A DNA stretch of 64,000 bases. Origin: Nonomuraea wenchangensis (GTDB taxonomy: Bacteria; Actinomycetota; Actinomycetes; Streptosporangiales; Streptosporangiaceae). The position numbers and the translations under genes were made by a program. Numbering within the stretch: position 1 is the first letter of the stretch; the number at the start of each line of letters is the position of its first letter. Shown one piece after another: positions 28,321-36,122 of the stretch. The notes beneath the pieces are model-generated. The model was not told the origin of the DNA, ran no database searches, and was given only the letters and a program-made list of their open reading frames with translations. The DNA is taken from NCBI RefSeq assembly GCF_900111685.1, contig NZ_FOHX01000002.1:829431-893430 (forward strand), given 5' to 3'.

Positions 28321-28400
28321 GCCGCCCTGAGCCGTCCTGAGCCGGGCGCCGGAGCTCCTAGGCCGTCCTGAGCCGCCCGAGCGGTCGTCCTGAGCCGCGG
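28313..28400. repeat. CCTGAGCCG repeats
   Basis: At least five imperfect copies of CCTGAGCCG(C/T) starting at the CGNR stop codon and filling the convergent space before sodX. Low-complexity, probably slippage-derived; embedded hairpins could act as a bidirectional terminator. Confidence 0.6.
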
Positions 28401-28697
28401 TCACCGCCGCCGGCGGACCAGCGGCCAGTACCGCAGCACGACGCGCCCCACGATGTCGTGGACCGGCCCGAAGTCCCAGCTGTCGCGCCGCCCGCTCGCC
28501 CGCTGGTTGTCGCTCTCCAGCCACCATCCGTCCGCTCCGTGCCACTGCGCCCGTTTCACGATGAGCCGTTCGGGATCGCCGGGCAGCCGGGCGACGACGA
28601 CGTCGCCGGGGCGCACGGGGGCGTTCCTGCGCACGAGGAGCCAGTCGCCGGGAACCAGGCCGGGCCGCATGGAATCGCCCTCGACACGCACTCTCAT
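28401..28697 (-). CDS. sodX: nickel-type superoxide dismutase maturation protease (SodX-like)
   Basis: 98-residue S24/S26 peptidase. The serine box MRVRVEGDSMRPGLVPGDWLL and the lysine region RLIVKRAQW match signal-peptidase-like proteases that trim the N-terminus of Ni-SOD. It sits divergently next to sodN, whose product needs exactly such trimming to expose His1. There is no N-terminal membrane anchor, in agreement with cytoplasmic SodX. ATG 28697 is preferred; an upstream in-frame extension exists but has no fitting ribosome-binding site. Confidence 0.88.
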   Translation of the reverse strand: MRVRVEGDSMRPGLVPGDWLLVRRNAPVRPGDVVVARLPGDPERLIVKRAQWHGADGWWLESDNQRASGRRDSWDFGPVHDIVGRVVLRYWPLVRRRR

Positions 28698-28785
28698 GGG
28701 CTCTACCCCCCACTCCGCCGCCTTCCGGACCCGAGTAAGGTCGGTTGTGGACCAAGCTGATTCAGCATCCAGGAAGGACTTTCCG

Positions 28786-29187
28786 ATGCTCGCACGACTG
28801 CTACGACCCAAGCACGTCGCCTCCGCGCACTGCGACCTGCCCTGCGGGGTCTACGACCCCGCCCAGGCCCGCATCGAGGCCGAGTCGGTCAAGGCAATCA
28901 TGGAGAAGTACGCGGCCAACGAGGACCCGGTGTTCCGCGGCCGCGCGCTGCACATCAAGGAGGAGCGCGCTGAGCTGGTCAAGCACCACCTCTGGGTGCT
29001 CTGGACCGACTACTTCAAGCCGCCGCACCTTGAGCAGTACCCTCAGCTCCACCAGCTCTTCTGGGACGCCACGAAGCTCGCTGGAGCCGCGGGCGCCAAG
29101 GGCACGGTCGACGCCGCCAAGGCGGACGAGCTGCTGGGCAAGATCGACGAGATCTCCAAGATCTTCTGGGAGACCAAGGCGGCCTAA
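28786..29187 (+). CDS. sodN: superoxide dismutase [Ni]
   Basis: 133-residue precursor of Ni-SOD, which dismutates superoxide in the cytoplasm. The N-terminal extension MLARLLRPKHVASA precedes the nickel hook HCDLPCGVYDPAQ: after cleavage His1, Cys2 and Cys6 bind nickel. The rest matches the four-helix bundle (YFKPPHLEQYPQLHQLFWD) and ends FWETKAA. Ribosome-binding site AGGAAGGA. Divergent from the protease SodX in 88 bases, so the two may be co-induced. Strong terminator at 29196. Confidence 0.96.
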   Translation: MLARLLRPKHVASAHCDLPCGVYDPAQARIEAESVKAIMEKYAANEDPVFRGRALHIKEERAELVKHHLWVLWTDYFKPPHLEQYPQLHQLFWDATKLAGAAGAKGTVDAAKADELLGKIDEISKIFWETKAA

Positions 29188-29195
29188 AACGGCAC

Positions 29196-29234
29196 AAAGG
29201 CTCTGCGCGGTTCACGACCGCGCAGAGCCTTTTC
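29196..29234 (+). terminator. terminator after sodN
   Basis: AAAGGCTCTGCGCGG pairs perfectly with CCGCGCAGAGCCTTT around a seven-base loop and ends in TTTTCC: a canonical intrinsic terminator 9 bases after the stop. Confidence 0.88.
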
Positions 29235-29314
29235 CGTAGATGGCGAGTCTGATTCGTCCAAGCACCTCTCCGGAGCGGTAAGTTGCAGTTGGCGTCGGAT
29301 ATGCGAGGAGGAAC

Positions 29315-29752
29315 GTGACCGAGGAAACCGAGACGCGCGCGCAGGGCGTGGCCGGCATCCGCGACGTGGTGAGCATCCGGCTCCCCGCCGCGAGCGCCTA
29401 CCTGTCCGTGCTGCGCACAGCCACCGCTGGGCTGGCGGCGCGGCTGGACTTCACGCTGGACGAGATCGAGGACCTGCGGATCGCGGTCGACGAGGCGTGC
29501 GCCATGCTGCTCAACGAGGCGGTGCCCGGCACCGACCTCACCGCCGAGTTCGAGCTGACCGGGCAGGAGATGCAGGTCAGGGTCGAGGTGGCGACGGTCG
29601 GGAGTTCCGCGCCCAAGCGTGACGACTTCGCCTGGATGGTGCTCACCGCGCTGGCCGACGACGTCGACGCGGTGACCGACAGCGCCGACCGCATGGCCAT
29701 CGTCCTCCGTAAGCGCCGAGGGGCGGCTCAGAGCACGGCGGGGCCGGCGTGA
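29315..29752 (+). CDS. anti-sigma factor, RsbW/SpoIIAB-like
   Basis: 145-residue GHKL-type protein. A beta strand (VVSIRLPAASAYLSVLRTA) is followed by the N-box helix EIEDLRIAVDEACAMLLNEA and later weakly conserved ATP-lid segments. It is expected to bind and inhibit the SigB/F-type sigma factor encoded immediately downstream, releasing it when an anti-anti-sigma protein binds. GTG 29315 has GAGGAGGA upstream; the stop overlaps the GTG at 29749 of the next frame. No anti-anti-sigma gene was seen in the window. Confidence 0.88.
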   Translation: MTEETETRAQGVAGIRDVVSIRLPAASAYLSVLRTATAGLAARLDFTLDEIEDLRIAVDEACAMLLNEAVPGTDLTAEFELTGQEMQVRVEVATVGSSAPKRDDFAWMVLTALADDVDAVTDSADRMAIVLRKRRGAAQSTAGPA

Positions 29753-29769
29753 CGGAAAGGACTGGAGCC

Positions 29770-30549
29770 ATGGCCACCAGCGAACACGCCGTGCCCGACA
29801 GGGTGCGCGCCCGCCAGCTCTTCGCCGAGCTGGCCGAGCTGGGCCCCGAGGAGCCGCGCCGTCAGCGCATCAGGGACGAGCTGGTCGAGCTCCACCTTCC
29901 CCTGGTCGAATACCTGGCTCGCCGCTTCCGCAACAGGGGCGAGTGGCTGGACGACCTGACCCAGGTCGCCACCATCGGTCTGATCAAGTCCATCGACCGT
30001 TTCGACCTCAACCGCGGCGTGGAGTTCTCCACTTACGCCACGCCCACCATCGTCGGCGAGATCAAGCGGCACTTCCGCGACAAGGGCTGGGCGGTCCGCG
30101 TGCCGCGCCGCCTGCAGGAGCTGAAGCTCTCGCTGACCAAGGCCATAAGCGACCTGTCGCAGCGCGAGGGCCGCGCCCCGACGGTCGCCGAGCTGGCCGC
30201 CTACCTCAAGATGACCGAGGAGGAGGTGCTGGAGGGCCTGGAGTCGGCCAACGCCTACTCGACGGTGTCCCTCGACGCGCCGGACTCCGGCGACGACGAC
30301 GCCCCCGCGGTGTCCGACTCGCTCGGCATCGTGGACGAGTCGCTGGAAGGCGTCGAATACCGCGAGTCGCTCAAGCCGCTGCTGGAGCGGCTGCCGCCGC
30401 GCGAGAAACGCATCCTGCTGCTGAGGTTCTTCGGCAACATGACGCAGTCGCAGATCGCCACCGAGCTCGGCATCTCACAGATGCACGTCTCCCGCCTGCT
30501 CGCCCGCACCCTCGCCCAGCTGCGCGAGGGCCTGACAGCCGAGGACTGA
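29770..30549 (+). CDS. RNA polymerase sigma factor, SigB/SigF/SigG subfamily
   Basis: 259 residues with all group-3 regions: region 2 (EYLARRFRNRGEWLDDLTQVATIGLIKSIDRF, in two parts EYLARRFRNRGEWLDD and LTQVATIGLIKSIDRF, then GVEFSTYATPTIVGEI), region 3 (KLSLTKAISDLSQREGRAPT) and region 4 (PPREKRILLLRFFGNMTQSQ and SQMHVSRLLARTL). Controlled by the RsbW-like gene upstream. ATG 29770 has AAAGGA eight bases before it; GTG 29749, overlapping the upstream stop as GTGA, is an alternative that would add seven residues. Probable stress or development sigma factor. Confidence 0.93.
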   Translation: MATSEHAVPDRVRARQLFAELAELGPEEPRRQRIRDELVELHLPLVEYLARRFRNRGEWLDDLTQVATIGLIKSIDRFDLNRGVEFSTYATPTIVGEIKRHFRDKGWAVRVPRRLQELKLSLTKAISDLSQREGRAPTVAELAAYLKMTEEEVLEGLESANAYSTVSLDAPDSGDDDAPAVSDSLGIVDESLEGVEYRESLKPLLERLPPREKRILLLRFFGNMTQSQIATELGISQMHVSRLLARTLAQLREGLTAED

Positions 30550-30592
30550 CGGGTCAGGGCTGCTCGGGAGCGTCGACAGGACGGCCGGGCAG

Positions 30593-30988
30593 CTAGGCCG
30601 CGTGCTGCTCGTCGCCGTAGAGCGCGTGCGTGGTGGGGGGCGCCAGCAACGCGACCAGCCCCGCCAGCACGGCCACCAGCAGCGGGACGCCGAGCTGCGG
30701 CAGGTCCGACTGGAAGAGCGTGTAGATCACCGGCAGCAGGAAGATCTGGGCCACCACGCCGGGCGCGCGGCCCCACCGCTCCATCCTGAACAGCCCGCCC
30801 CAGGCCACCCAGAGCAGCCCGGCGCCGATCAGCACCCCGAACGCCGCCTCGGCGATCGCGCTCGTCAGGCTGCCGGGCCTGCCGACCACGGTCTCGACGG
30901 CGACGAAGACGCCCAGGCCGAGCGCGAGCAGCCCTTCGAGGCTGACGACGACGGCGGCGATCACGAGGGTGAGCGGACGACGGTTCAC
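30593..30988 (-). CDS. small membrane protein of unknown function
   Basis: 131 residues with four hydrophobic segments (about 8-33, 46-68, 77-92 and 97-118), short loops and no conserved catalytic residues. It resembles a widespread actinobacterial integral membrane family near sigma or lipid-kinase genes. Function unknown. Convergent with the sigma gene and divergent from the lipid kinase. Confidence 0.72.
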   Translation of the reverse strand: MNRRPLTLVIAAVVVSLEGLLALGLGVFVAVETVVGRPGSLTSAIAEAAFGVLIGAGLLWVAWGGLFRMERWGRAPGVVAQIFLLPVIYTLFQSDLPQLGVPLLVAVLAGLVALLAPPTTHALYGDEQHAA

Positions 30989-31052
30989 GTCCCGTACCCT
31001 ACCTCGCCGAGGTCACTGAAGCGGGTCCCCGATCAGCGGCTACGCTGGCGGC

Positions 31053-32030
31053 ATGCGCGCGATGCTGCTGGTGAACCCCAAGGCCACGACCACGAACGCC
31101 CGCACGAGGGACGTCCTCATCCGCGCGCTCGGCGCGGCCGTGGAGCTCGCCGTCGAGGAGACCCGCTACCGCGGGCACGCCGCCGGCCTGGCGGCGACCG
31201 CGCGCGACAAGGGCTACGACATGGTGGCCGTGCTCGGCGGCGACGGCACCATCAACGAGACCGTCAACGGCCTGCTCAATCCGGTGAACGGTGACGTGCC
31301 GCCGGCGTCCACTGACGTGCCGGACGACCCCAGCACCCGCCGCCCGGCGCTCGTCGTCATCCCCGGCGGCAGCGCCAACGTCTTCGCCCGCGCCCTCGGC
31401 CTGCCCAACGACCCGGTCGAGGCCACCGGCGCGGTGCTGGAGGCGCTGCGCGAGGGCCGCCGGCGGACCGTGGGCCTGGGCCAGGCCCTTTGGGAGGGCC
31501 AGAGCCGCTATTTCACGTTCTGTGCGGGGATGGGCTATGACGCCGAGGTCGTACGGGCCGTGGAGGGCCTGAGAGGCACCGGCAGGAAGGCTACCCCCGC
31601 CCGGTATGTCAACACCGCTCTACGGCACTATCTGGCCACGGACAAGCGGCATGCCGCGATGACGGTGACCGGTCCCGGCATCCCAGCGGCCGAGGGCGTC
31701 TTCATGGCGATCATCTCCAACACCTCGCCGTGGACGTACGTCGGCACGAGGCCCGTCCGCCCCACCCCGTGGGCGAGCTTCGAGACCGGCCTCGACCTGC
31801 TCGGGCTGCGCCGGATGGGCCTGGTCTCGCTCACGCCGCTGATCCAGCACATGCTCACCGAGAGTGACACCCTTCCGTCAGGGAAGCACCTCGTCCAGCT
31901 CCACGACGAGGCCGAGTTCACGCTCACCGCCCGCCGTCCCGTGGCCTTTCAGCTGGACGGGGACTACCTGGGCGAACGCGAGTCAGTGACCTTCCGATCT
32001 ACCCCCAACGCATTACAAGTGTTGGTCTAG
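31053..32030 (+). CDS. diacylglycerol kinase-family lipid kinase (YegS/BmrU-like)
   Basis: 325-residue DAGK catalytic-domain protein. The N-terminus MRAMLLVNPKA and the glycine-rich AVLGGDGTINETVNGLL form the nucleotide site; IPGGSANVFARALGLP, FTFCAGMGYDAEVV and FQLDGDYLGE complete the family pattern. It is expected to phosphorylate diacylglycerol or a related long-chain lipid at the membrane, using ATP. Substrate not certain. Separated by 272 bases from whiB1. Confidence 0.9.
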   Translation: MRAMLLVNPKATTTNARTRDVLIRALGAAVELAVEETRYRGHAAGLAATARDKGYDMVAVLGGDGTINETVNGLLNPVNGDVPPASTDVPDDPSTRRPALVVIPGGSANVFARALGLPNDPVEATGAVLEALREGRRRTVGLGQALWEGQSRYFTFCAGMGYDAEVVRAVEGLRGTGRKATPARYVNTALRHYLATDKRHAAMTVTGPGIPAAEGVFMAIISNTSPWTYVGTRPVRPTPWASFETGLDLLGLRRMGLVSLTPLIQHMLTESDTLPSGKHLVQLHDEAEFTLTARRPVAFQLDGDYLGERESVTFRSTPNALQVLV

Positions 32031-32190
32031 TTGGTTACATTCGGTCATTGTGTGACGCATCCGACATCCATAACGGCCAAAACTTCGCGCAAACCCTCTT
32101 GCGTGCACTCTGCGTGGCTGACAGGCTCAGACTGACATCGGAACGTAGGACCTTTAACAACCCCTAGGCCCTCCGACCGTCAGCGGACGA

Positions 32191-32216
32191 CCCCGGTCCT
32201 CGACAGGATCCGGGGC
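32191..32216 (+). terminator. possible terminator before whiB1
   Basis: CCCCGGTCCT pairs with AGGATCCGGGG with a one-base bulge around a four-base loop. No T-tract. It lies 160 bases past the lipid kinase and may end that transcript. Confidence 0.45.
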
Positions 32217-32232
32217 CTCGTTCGCTGGAGTT

Positions 32233-32248
32233 AGTGAAACTCTTCACA
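32233..32248. promoter_or_regulatory. CRP/FNR-type site before whiB1
   Basis: AGTGAAACTCTTCACA matches TGTGA-N6-TCACA at nine of ten positions and lies 55 bases before the whiB1 ATG. A weaker match, TGTGA-N6-CGACA, lies at 32051-32066. CRP control of whiB1 is established in M. tuberculosis, which supports the call. Confidence 0.65.
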
Positions 32249-32302
32249 AAGTAGTAGCCGCACGGAGCCGACCAAAGGCTTCATCTACTAAGGAGTGGAC
32301 GC

Positions 32303-32557
32303 ATGGACTGGCGCCACCGAGCTGCCTGCCGTGACGTGGACCCCGAGCTGTTCTTCCCGATCGGCAACACCGGCCCCGCCCTCATGCAGATCGAGGAGGC
32401 CAAGCAGGTCTGCCGTTCCTGCCCGGCCGTCGACGCCTGCCTGAAGTGGGCCATCGAGTCCGGCCAGGACGCCGGCGTGTGGGGCGGCCTCAGCGAGGAC
32501 GAGCGCCGCGCCGTCAAGCGCCGTGCCGCCCGTGCCCGCGCCCGCGCGACCGCCTGA
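32303..32557 (+). CDS. whiB1: WhiB-family iron-sulfur regulator WhiB1/WblE
   Basis: 84-residue Wbl protein. Four cysteines (9, 37, 40 and 46) in the spacing C-X27-C-X2-C-X5-C ligate a [4Fe-4S] cluster; GVWGG follows, then a basic Arg/Lys-rich C-terminus. The N-terminus MDWRHRAACRDVDPELFFP closely resembles WhiB1 (M. tuberculosis) and WblE (streptomycetes), an essential, NO-sensitive regulator that binds primary sigma region 4. Adjacent and convergent pdtaS is the same neighbour as in mycobacteria. Confidence 0.95.
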   Translation: MDWRHRAACRDVDPELFFPIGNTGPALMQIEEAKQVCRSCPAVDACLKWAIESGQDAGVWGGLSEDERRAVKRRAARARARATA

Positions 32558-32578
32558 CCCCAACCTTCGCCAGCGACC

Positions 32579-34051
32579 TCAACCGGACGCGGGACGCGGG
32601 ATCGAGAGCACGACCTCGGTGCCGCCCGCGGGGCGCGGCTGTACGGACAACTTTCCCGACAGCTCCCCCTCAACCAGCGTACGGACGATCTGCAGCCCCA
32701 GACTGGTGCTGCTGTCGAGGTCGAAGCCTTCGGGCAACCCCTGCCCGTCGTCCCACACGGTGACGTTGAGCCGGTCGAGCGCCGGCTCCACCACCACCTC
32801 CAGCCGCCTGGGGCGTCCATGTTGCAACGCGTTCTGCAGCAGCTCGGTCAGCGCCATGGCCAGCGGAGTGGCGATGAGGGACGGCAGCACCCCGAACGCC
32901 CCCACCCTGCGCGGCGTCACCGCCGCCTCGGCCGCCGAGACCTCGCCGGCCATCGCGATGACGCGGTCGGCGATCTCGTCGAAGTCGACGAACTCCTCGG
33001 GCGCGTGCGACAACGTCTCGTGCACGATCGCGATGGACCCGACCCGGCGCACGGCCTCCTCCAGCGCCTCGCGGCCCTCGGGCACCTGCAGGCGGCGGGC
33101 CTGGAGCCGGAGCAGCGCCGCCACCGTCTGCAGGTTGTTCTTCACCCGGTGATGGATCTCGCGGATCGTGGCGTCCTTGGTCATCAGCTCGCGCTCGCGC
33201 CGCCGCAGCTCGGTGACGTCCCTGATGAGCACGAGCGCGCCGATCCGGCCGCCCCCCACGATCAGCGGGATCGCCCTGAGCTGCACCGTCGTGCCGCCGG
33301 ACTCGACCTCGGTCTCCTTGGCCGCCCGGCCGCTCGCCACGATCATGAGGTCTTCGTTGATCGGCTCGTCGGAGTAGCACAGCGTCGCGGTGACCGGGCC
33401 CAGCTCCGAGCCGACCAGGTCGGCGTGCAGGCCGAGCCGTCGGTAGGCGGACAGGGCGTTCGGGGAGGCATAGGTGACGCGCCCCGCCCGGTCGAGGCGG
33501 AGCAGGCCGTCGCCGACCCGCGGCGAACGGACCAGGATCGGCTCCTCCCCCGAGAACGGGAAGCGCCCCTCGGCCACCATCTGCGCCAGGTCGGAGGCGC
33601 TCTGCAGGTAGGTCAGCTCCAGCCGCGAGGGCGTACGGGCCGACGACAGGTTGGTGGAGCGCTGGATGACGGCCAGGAAGCGGCCCTCGCCACCCTCGAC
33701 CGCGCGCCTGACCGGGATCGTCTCCTCCCTGACCGGCACGCCCGTGGACCAGTCGGGGTCACCCTCGCGGCAGATGCGGCGCTCGTTCCACGCGGTGTCG
33801 ATGAGGTGCCGCTCGCCCTTGGCCGCCACGCTGCCGACGATGTCGTCGTGGTAGACGGTGGGGCCGGTCGTCGGGCGCATCTGGGCGATCGCGATCCAGC
33901 CGCTCTCCCCCGCCAGCGGCGCCCACAGGACGAGGTCGGCGAAGGACAGGTCGGCGAGCAGCTGCCAGTCGGAGACCAGCGAGTGCAGCCAGTCGAGATC
34001 CGCCTCGTCAAGAGCGGTATGGCGGGCGACGAGGTCGCTGAGAGTCGGCAC
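32579..34051 (-). CDS. pdtaS: sensor histidine kinase PdtaS
   Basis: About 490 residues. The N-terminal GAF-like domain (LADLSFADLVLWAPL, RPTTGPTVYHDDIVGS) is followed by a PAS domain (about 220-315, DGLLRLDRAGRVTYASPN), then an H-box EIHHRVKNNLQTVAALLRLQ of the HWE/HisKA_2 type and an ATPase with LTELLQNALQHG and DDGQGLP. It should phosphorylate the antiterminator PdtaR, not present in this window. GTG 34051 gives the family start PTLSDLVARHT; its ribosome-binding site is weak, so the start could differ. A perfect CRP-type site lies upstream. Confidence 0.9.
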   Translation of the reverse strand: MPTLSDLVARHTALDEADLDWLHSLVSDWQLLADLSFADLVLWAPLAGESGWIAIAQMRPTTGPTVYHDDIVGSVAAKGERHLIDTAWNERRICREGDPDWSTGVPVREETIPVRRAVEGGEGRFLAVIQRSTNLSSARTPSRLELTYLQSASDLAQMVAEGRFPFSGEEPILVRSPRVGDGLLRLDRAGRVTYASPNALSAYRRLGLHADLVGSELGPVTATLCYSDEPINEDLMIVASGRAAKETEVESGGTTVQLRAIPLIVGGGRIGALVLIRDVTELRRRERELMTKDATIREIHHRVKNNLQTVAALLRLQARRLQVPEGREALEEAVRRVGSIAIVHETLSHAPEEFVDFDEIADRVIAMAGEVSAAEAAVTPRRVGAFGVLPSLIATPLAMALTELLQNALQHGRPRRLEVVVEPALDRLNVTVWDDGQGLPEGFDLDSSTSLGLQIVRTLVEGELSGKLSVQPRPAGGTEVVLSIPRPASG

Positions 34052-34538
34052 GAGTGCATCATGCGTGCTTTCCCCCGCCACGACCAAACCGGCGGCCGTC
34101 CCGAGTGCGGGGATTCGGGGGCATGTGGAGCGAGCACCGCCGTTCATTCGCCGTATTCCTTTGGGCAATCTCATATTGTGAGAAGGGTCACATTAGCCAA
34201 GTCGCCCATATCCCCCGGCGGAGCCCCGCCGGACGGGCCGGAGGTGGTCGTCACGAGCCCGCCACAGCGCCGCCCAACAGGTCAGACGGGGGTGGGACGT
34301 GCCGCAGGCGCCCGCGCGGCGGCCCCGGTCGCCGCCTCGGTTGCGATGAGCGTCGCTGCTGTGGATATCCTTCACCATCAGCCTGAGCAGCCCGGATTCG
34401 CGCGTGCCCGGCACCGTACGCGCTCGGTGCCGACCGGCCGCCGCCGCCCGCGGTTGACCTCCTTGGCCAATGTGGGTTCCGATGATCTCGCGGTGATCAA
34501 ACACGCCTCACCGCCGTGGCAGAAGTGAAGGTGAGCGC
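34052..34538. other. 487-base intergenic region before pdtaS and dasR
   Basis: Contains the CRP-type palindrome at 34177-34192 in an AT-rich patch (about 34140-34200) that is likely the pdtaS promoter. The remaining ~340 GC-rich bases toward dasR hold no gene or structure that I can support; the open frames there look like chance. Confidence 0.5.
34177..34192. promoter_or_regulatory. CRP/FNR-type site before pdtaS
   Basis: TGTGAGAAGGGTCACA has all ten defined CRP positions. It lies 126 bases before the chosen pdtaS start, within the only AT-rich part of the interval. Confidence 0.7.
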
Positions 34539-35258
34539 GTGACAGACGATAGCCCCCGCGTTCCGAAGTACTACGACGTGAAACGCGCCCTGCTGGAGCT
34601 GACCAAGAGTCTGCCGCCGGGCACCGCGCTGCCACCCGAGCGCACCCTCGCCGTGCGCTTCGAGACCTCCCGAACCACCGTCCGGCAGGCGCTGACCGAG
34701 CTGGTGGTCGAAGGGCGGCTGCTGCGCATCCAGGGCAAGGGCACGTTCGTGGCGCAGCCGAAGGTGGCGCAGGTGCTGCAGCTCACCTCGTACATCGGCG
34801 ACCTGCGCACCGCCGGGCTGGAGCCCGACACCAAGATCCTGGAGATGGGCTACATCACCGCCGACGAGGCCCTCGCCCGCCGTCTGGCCATCAACCCGGG
34901 CGGCCGGGTGCTGCGCATCCACCGCCTGCGCCTGGCCAACGGCGAGCCGGTCTCCATCGACACCACCCACCTGTCCGCCCGCCGCTTCCCCCGGCTGCGG
35001 CGCGAGCTGGAGGTCCACTCCTCGCTGTACGAGACCCTCCACAACGCCTACAACGTGCGCCTGACGGACGCCGAGGAGATCATCGAGACCGTGCTCGCCA
35101 CCCCGTACGACGCCAAGGCGCTCGGCGTGGACGTCGGCCTGCCGATGCTCCTGCTCACCCGGCACGCCTTCGACGCCGACGGCCACCCGGTCGAGTGGGC
35201 CCAGTCGCTCTACCGGGGCGACCGCTACAAGTTCGTCACCCGGCTGCGCCGCCCCTGA
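34539..35258 (+). CDS. dasR: GntR/HutC-family regulator DasR
   Basis: 239 residues: N-terminal GntR winged helix ([20 protein letters not shown], then [20 protein letters not shown] and IQGKGTFVA) and a C-terminal UTRA effector domain ([30 protein letters not shown], ending [15 protein letters not shown]). This matches DasR, the regulator of chitin and N-acetylglucosamine metabolism, morphogenesis and antibiotics, which releases DNA on binding GlcN-6-P or GlcNAc-6-P. GTG 34539 preceded by GAAGGTGA. The das/nag target genes are not in this window. Confidence 0.92.
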   Translation: MTDDSPRVPKYYDVKRALLELTKSLPPGTALPPERTLAVRFETSRTTVRQALTELVVEGRLLRIQGKGTFVAQPKVAQVLQLTSYIGDLRTAGLEPDTKILEMGYITADEALARRLAINPGGRVLRIHRLRLANGEPVSIDTTHLSARRFPRLRRELEVHSSLYETLHNAYNVRLTDAEEIIETVLATPYDAKALGVDVGLPMLLLTRHAFDADGHPVEWAQSLYRGDRYKFVTRLRRP

Positions 35259-35333
35259 CGCCGCCCCTGACGCCGCCGCGTGGCGCGCGTCCATGGGGCC
35301 GGGTCGGGTGCCGGTCGCGTCTAGGCTGGCCGG

Positions 35334-36056
35334 GTGAGCGTTCTGATCGTCACAGGGACCGCCGAGGCGGTGGGCAAGACCGTCGTGACGGCCGCCGTGG
35401 CCGCGCTCGCGCGGGCGCGGGGCGCGGGAGTGGCCGTGGTGAAGCCCGCCGAGACCGGGCTGGCCGCCGGCGCGCCCGGCGACCTCGACACGGTGATGCG
35501 GCTGTCGGGGGTGACGACGACGTTCGAGCTCGGCCGGTTCGCCGAGCCGCTCTCCCCGGCCGCGGCGGCGCGGGCGGCGGGCCTGCCGCCGGTGTCCATG
35601 CCGGCGGTGGCGCTGCTGGTGCGCGAGCTGGCCGAGAGCAACCGGCTGGTGCTCGTGGAGGGCGCCGGCGGCCTGCTGGAACGCTACGACGAGGACGGCG
35701 CCACGCTCGCCGACCTCGCCCGGCTGCTGAGCGCGCAGGTGCTCGTCGTGTCCGGCGCCGGGCGCGGTGCGGTCAACCACGCCGCGCTGACCCTGGAGGC
35801 GCTGGCCAACCGGGGGCTCGACCTCGCCGGGCTGGTCATCGGCCGCTGGCCGGCGGAGCCCGGCCCGGTCGAGCGCAGCACGGCGGCGGACCTGGAGATG
35901 CTGGCGGCGCGGCCCCTGGCCGGCGCGCTCCCGGACGGCGTGGGCGCCCTGGACGGGGCGGCATTCGCGGACGTGGCCCGCCGGGGTCTCGGCCCCACGC
36001 TGGGCGGCGCGTTCGACCCGTCGGCGTTCCGTCAGCTCATCGGAGGGTGGGGCTAG
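35334..36056 (+). CDS. bioD: dethiobiotin synthase (orphan)
   Basis: 240-residue P-loop enzyme that closes the ureido ring of dethiobiotin using ATP and CO2. It has LIVTGTAEAVGKT, VVKPAETGL, VEGAGGLLERYDEDG and VLVVSGAGRGAVNHAALTLEAL, the expected BioD order. The P-loop reads GTAEAVGKT rather than the usual GTDTEVGKT, so the conserved Asp and Glu are replaced. No other bio genes lie nearby. GTG start. The degenerate loop leaves function slightly uncertain. Confidence 0.85.
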   Translation: MSVLIVTGTAEAVGKTVVTAAVAALARARGAGVAVVKPAETGLAAGAPGDLDTVMRLSGVTTTFELGRFAEPLSPAAAARAAGLPPVSMPAVALLVRELAESNRLVLVEGAGGLLERYDEDGATLADLARLLSAQVLVVSGAGRGAVNHAALTLEALANRGLDLAGLVIGRWPAEPGPVERSTAADLEMLAARPLAGALPDGVGALDGAAFADVARRGLGPTLGGAFDPSAFRQLIGGWG

Positions 36057-36122
36057 CCCCACCGCCGAACGGCACACCAAGCCCATTTCGCGTCCTCCCT
36101 CCCGGTCAATACCGTTGAGACC

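Noticed and set aside
28313..28400. CCTGAGCCG repeats considered as an array or origin motif
   Set aside because: Imperfect low-complexity units in a short convergent gap; no DnaA-like boxes or AT-rich region.
34193..34504. 103-codon minus-strand frame between pdtaS and dasR
   Set aside because: No recognisable domain and no good ribosome-binding site; probably chance.
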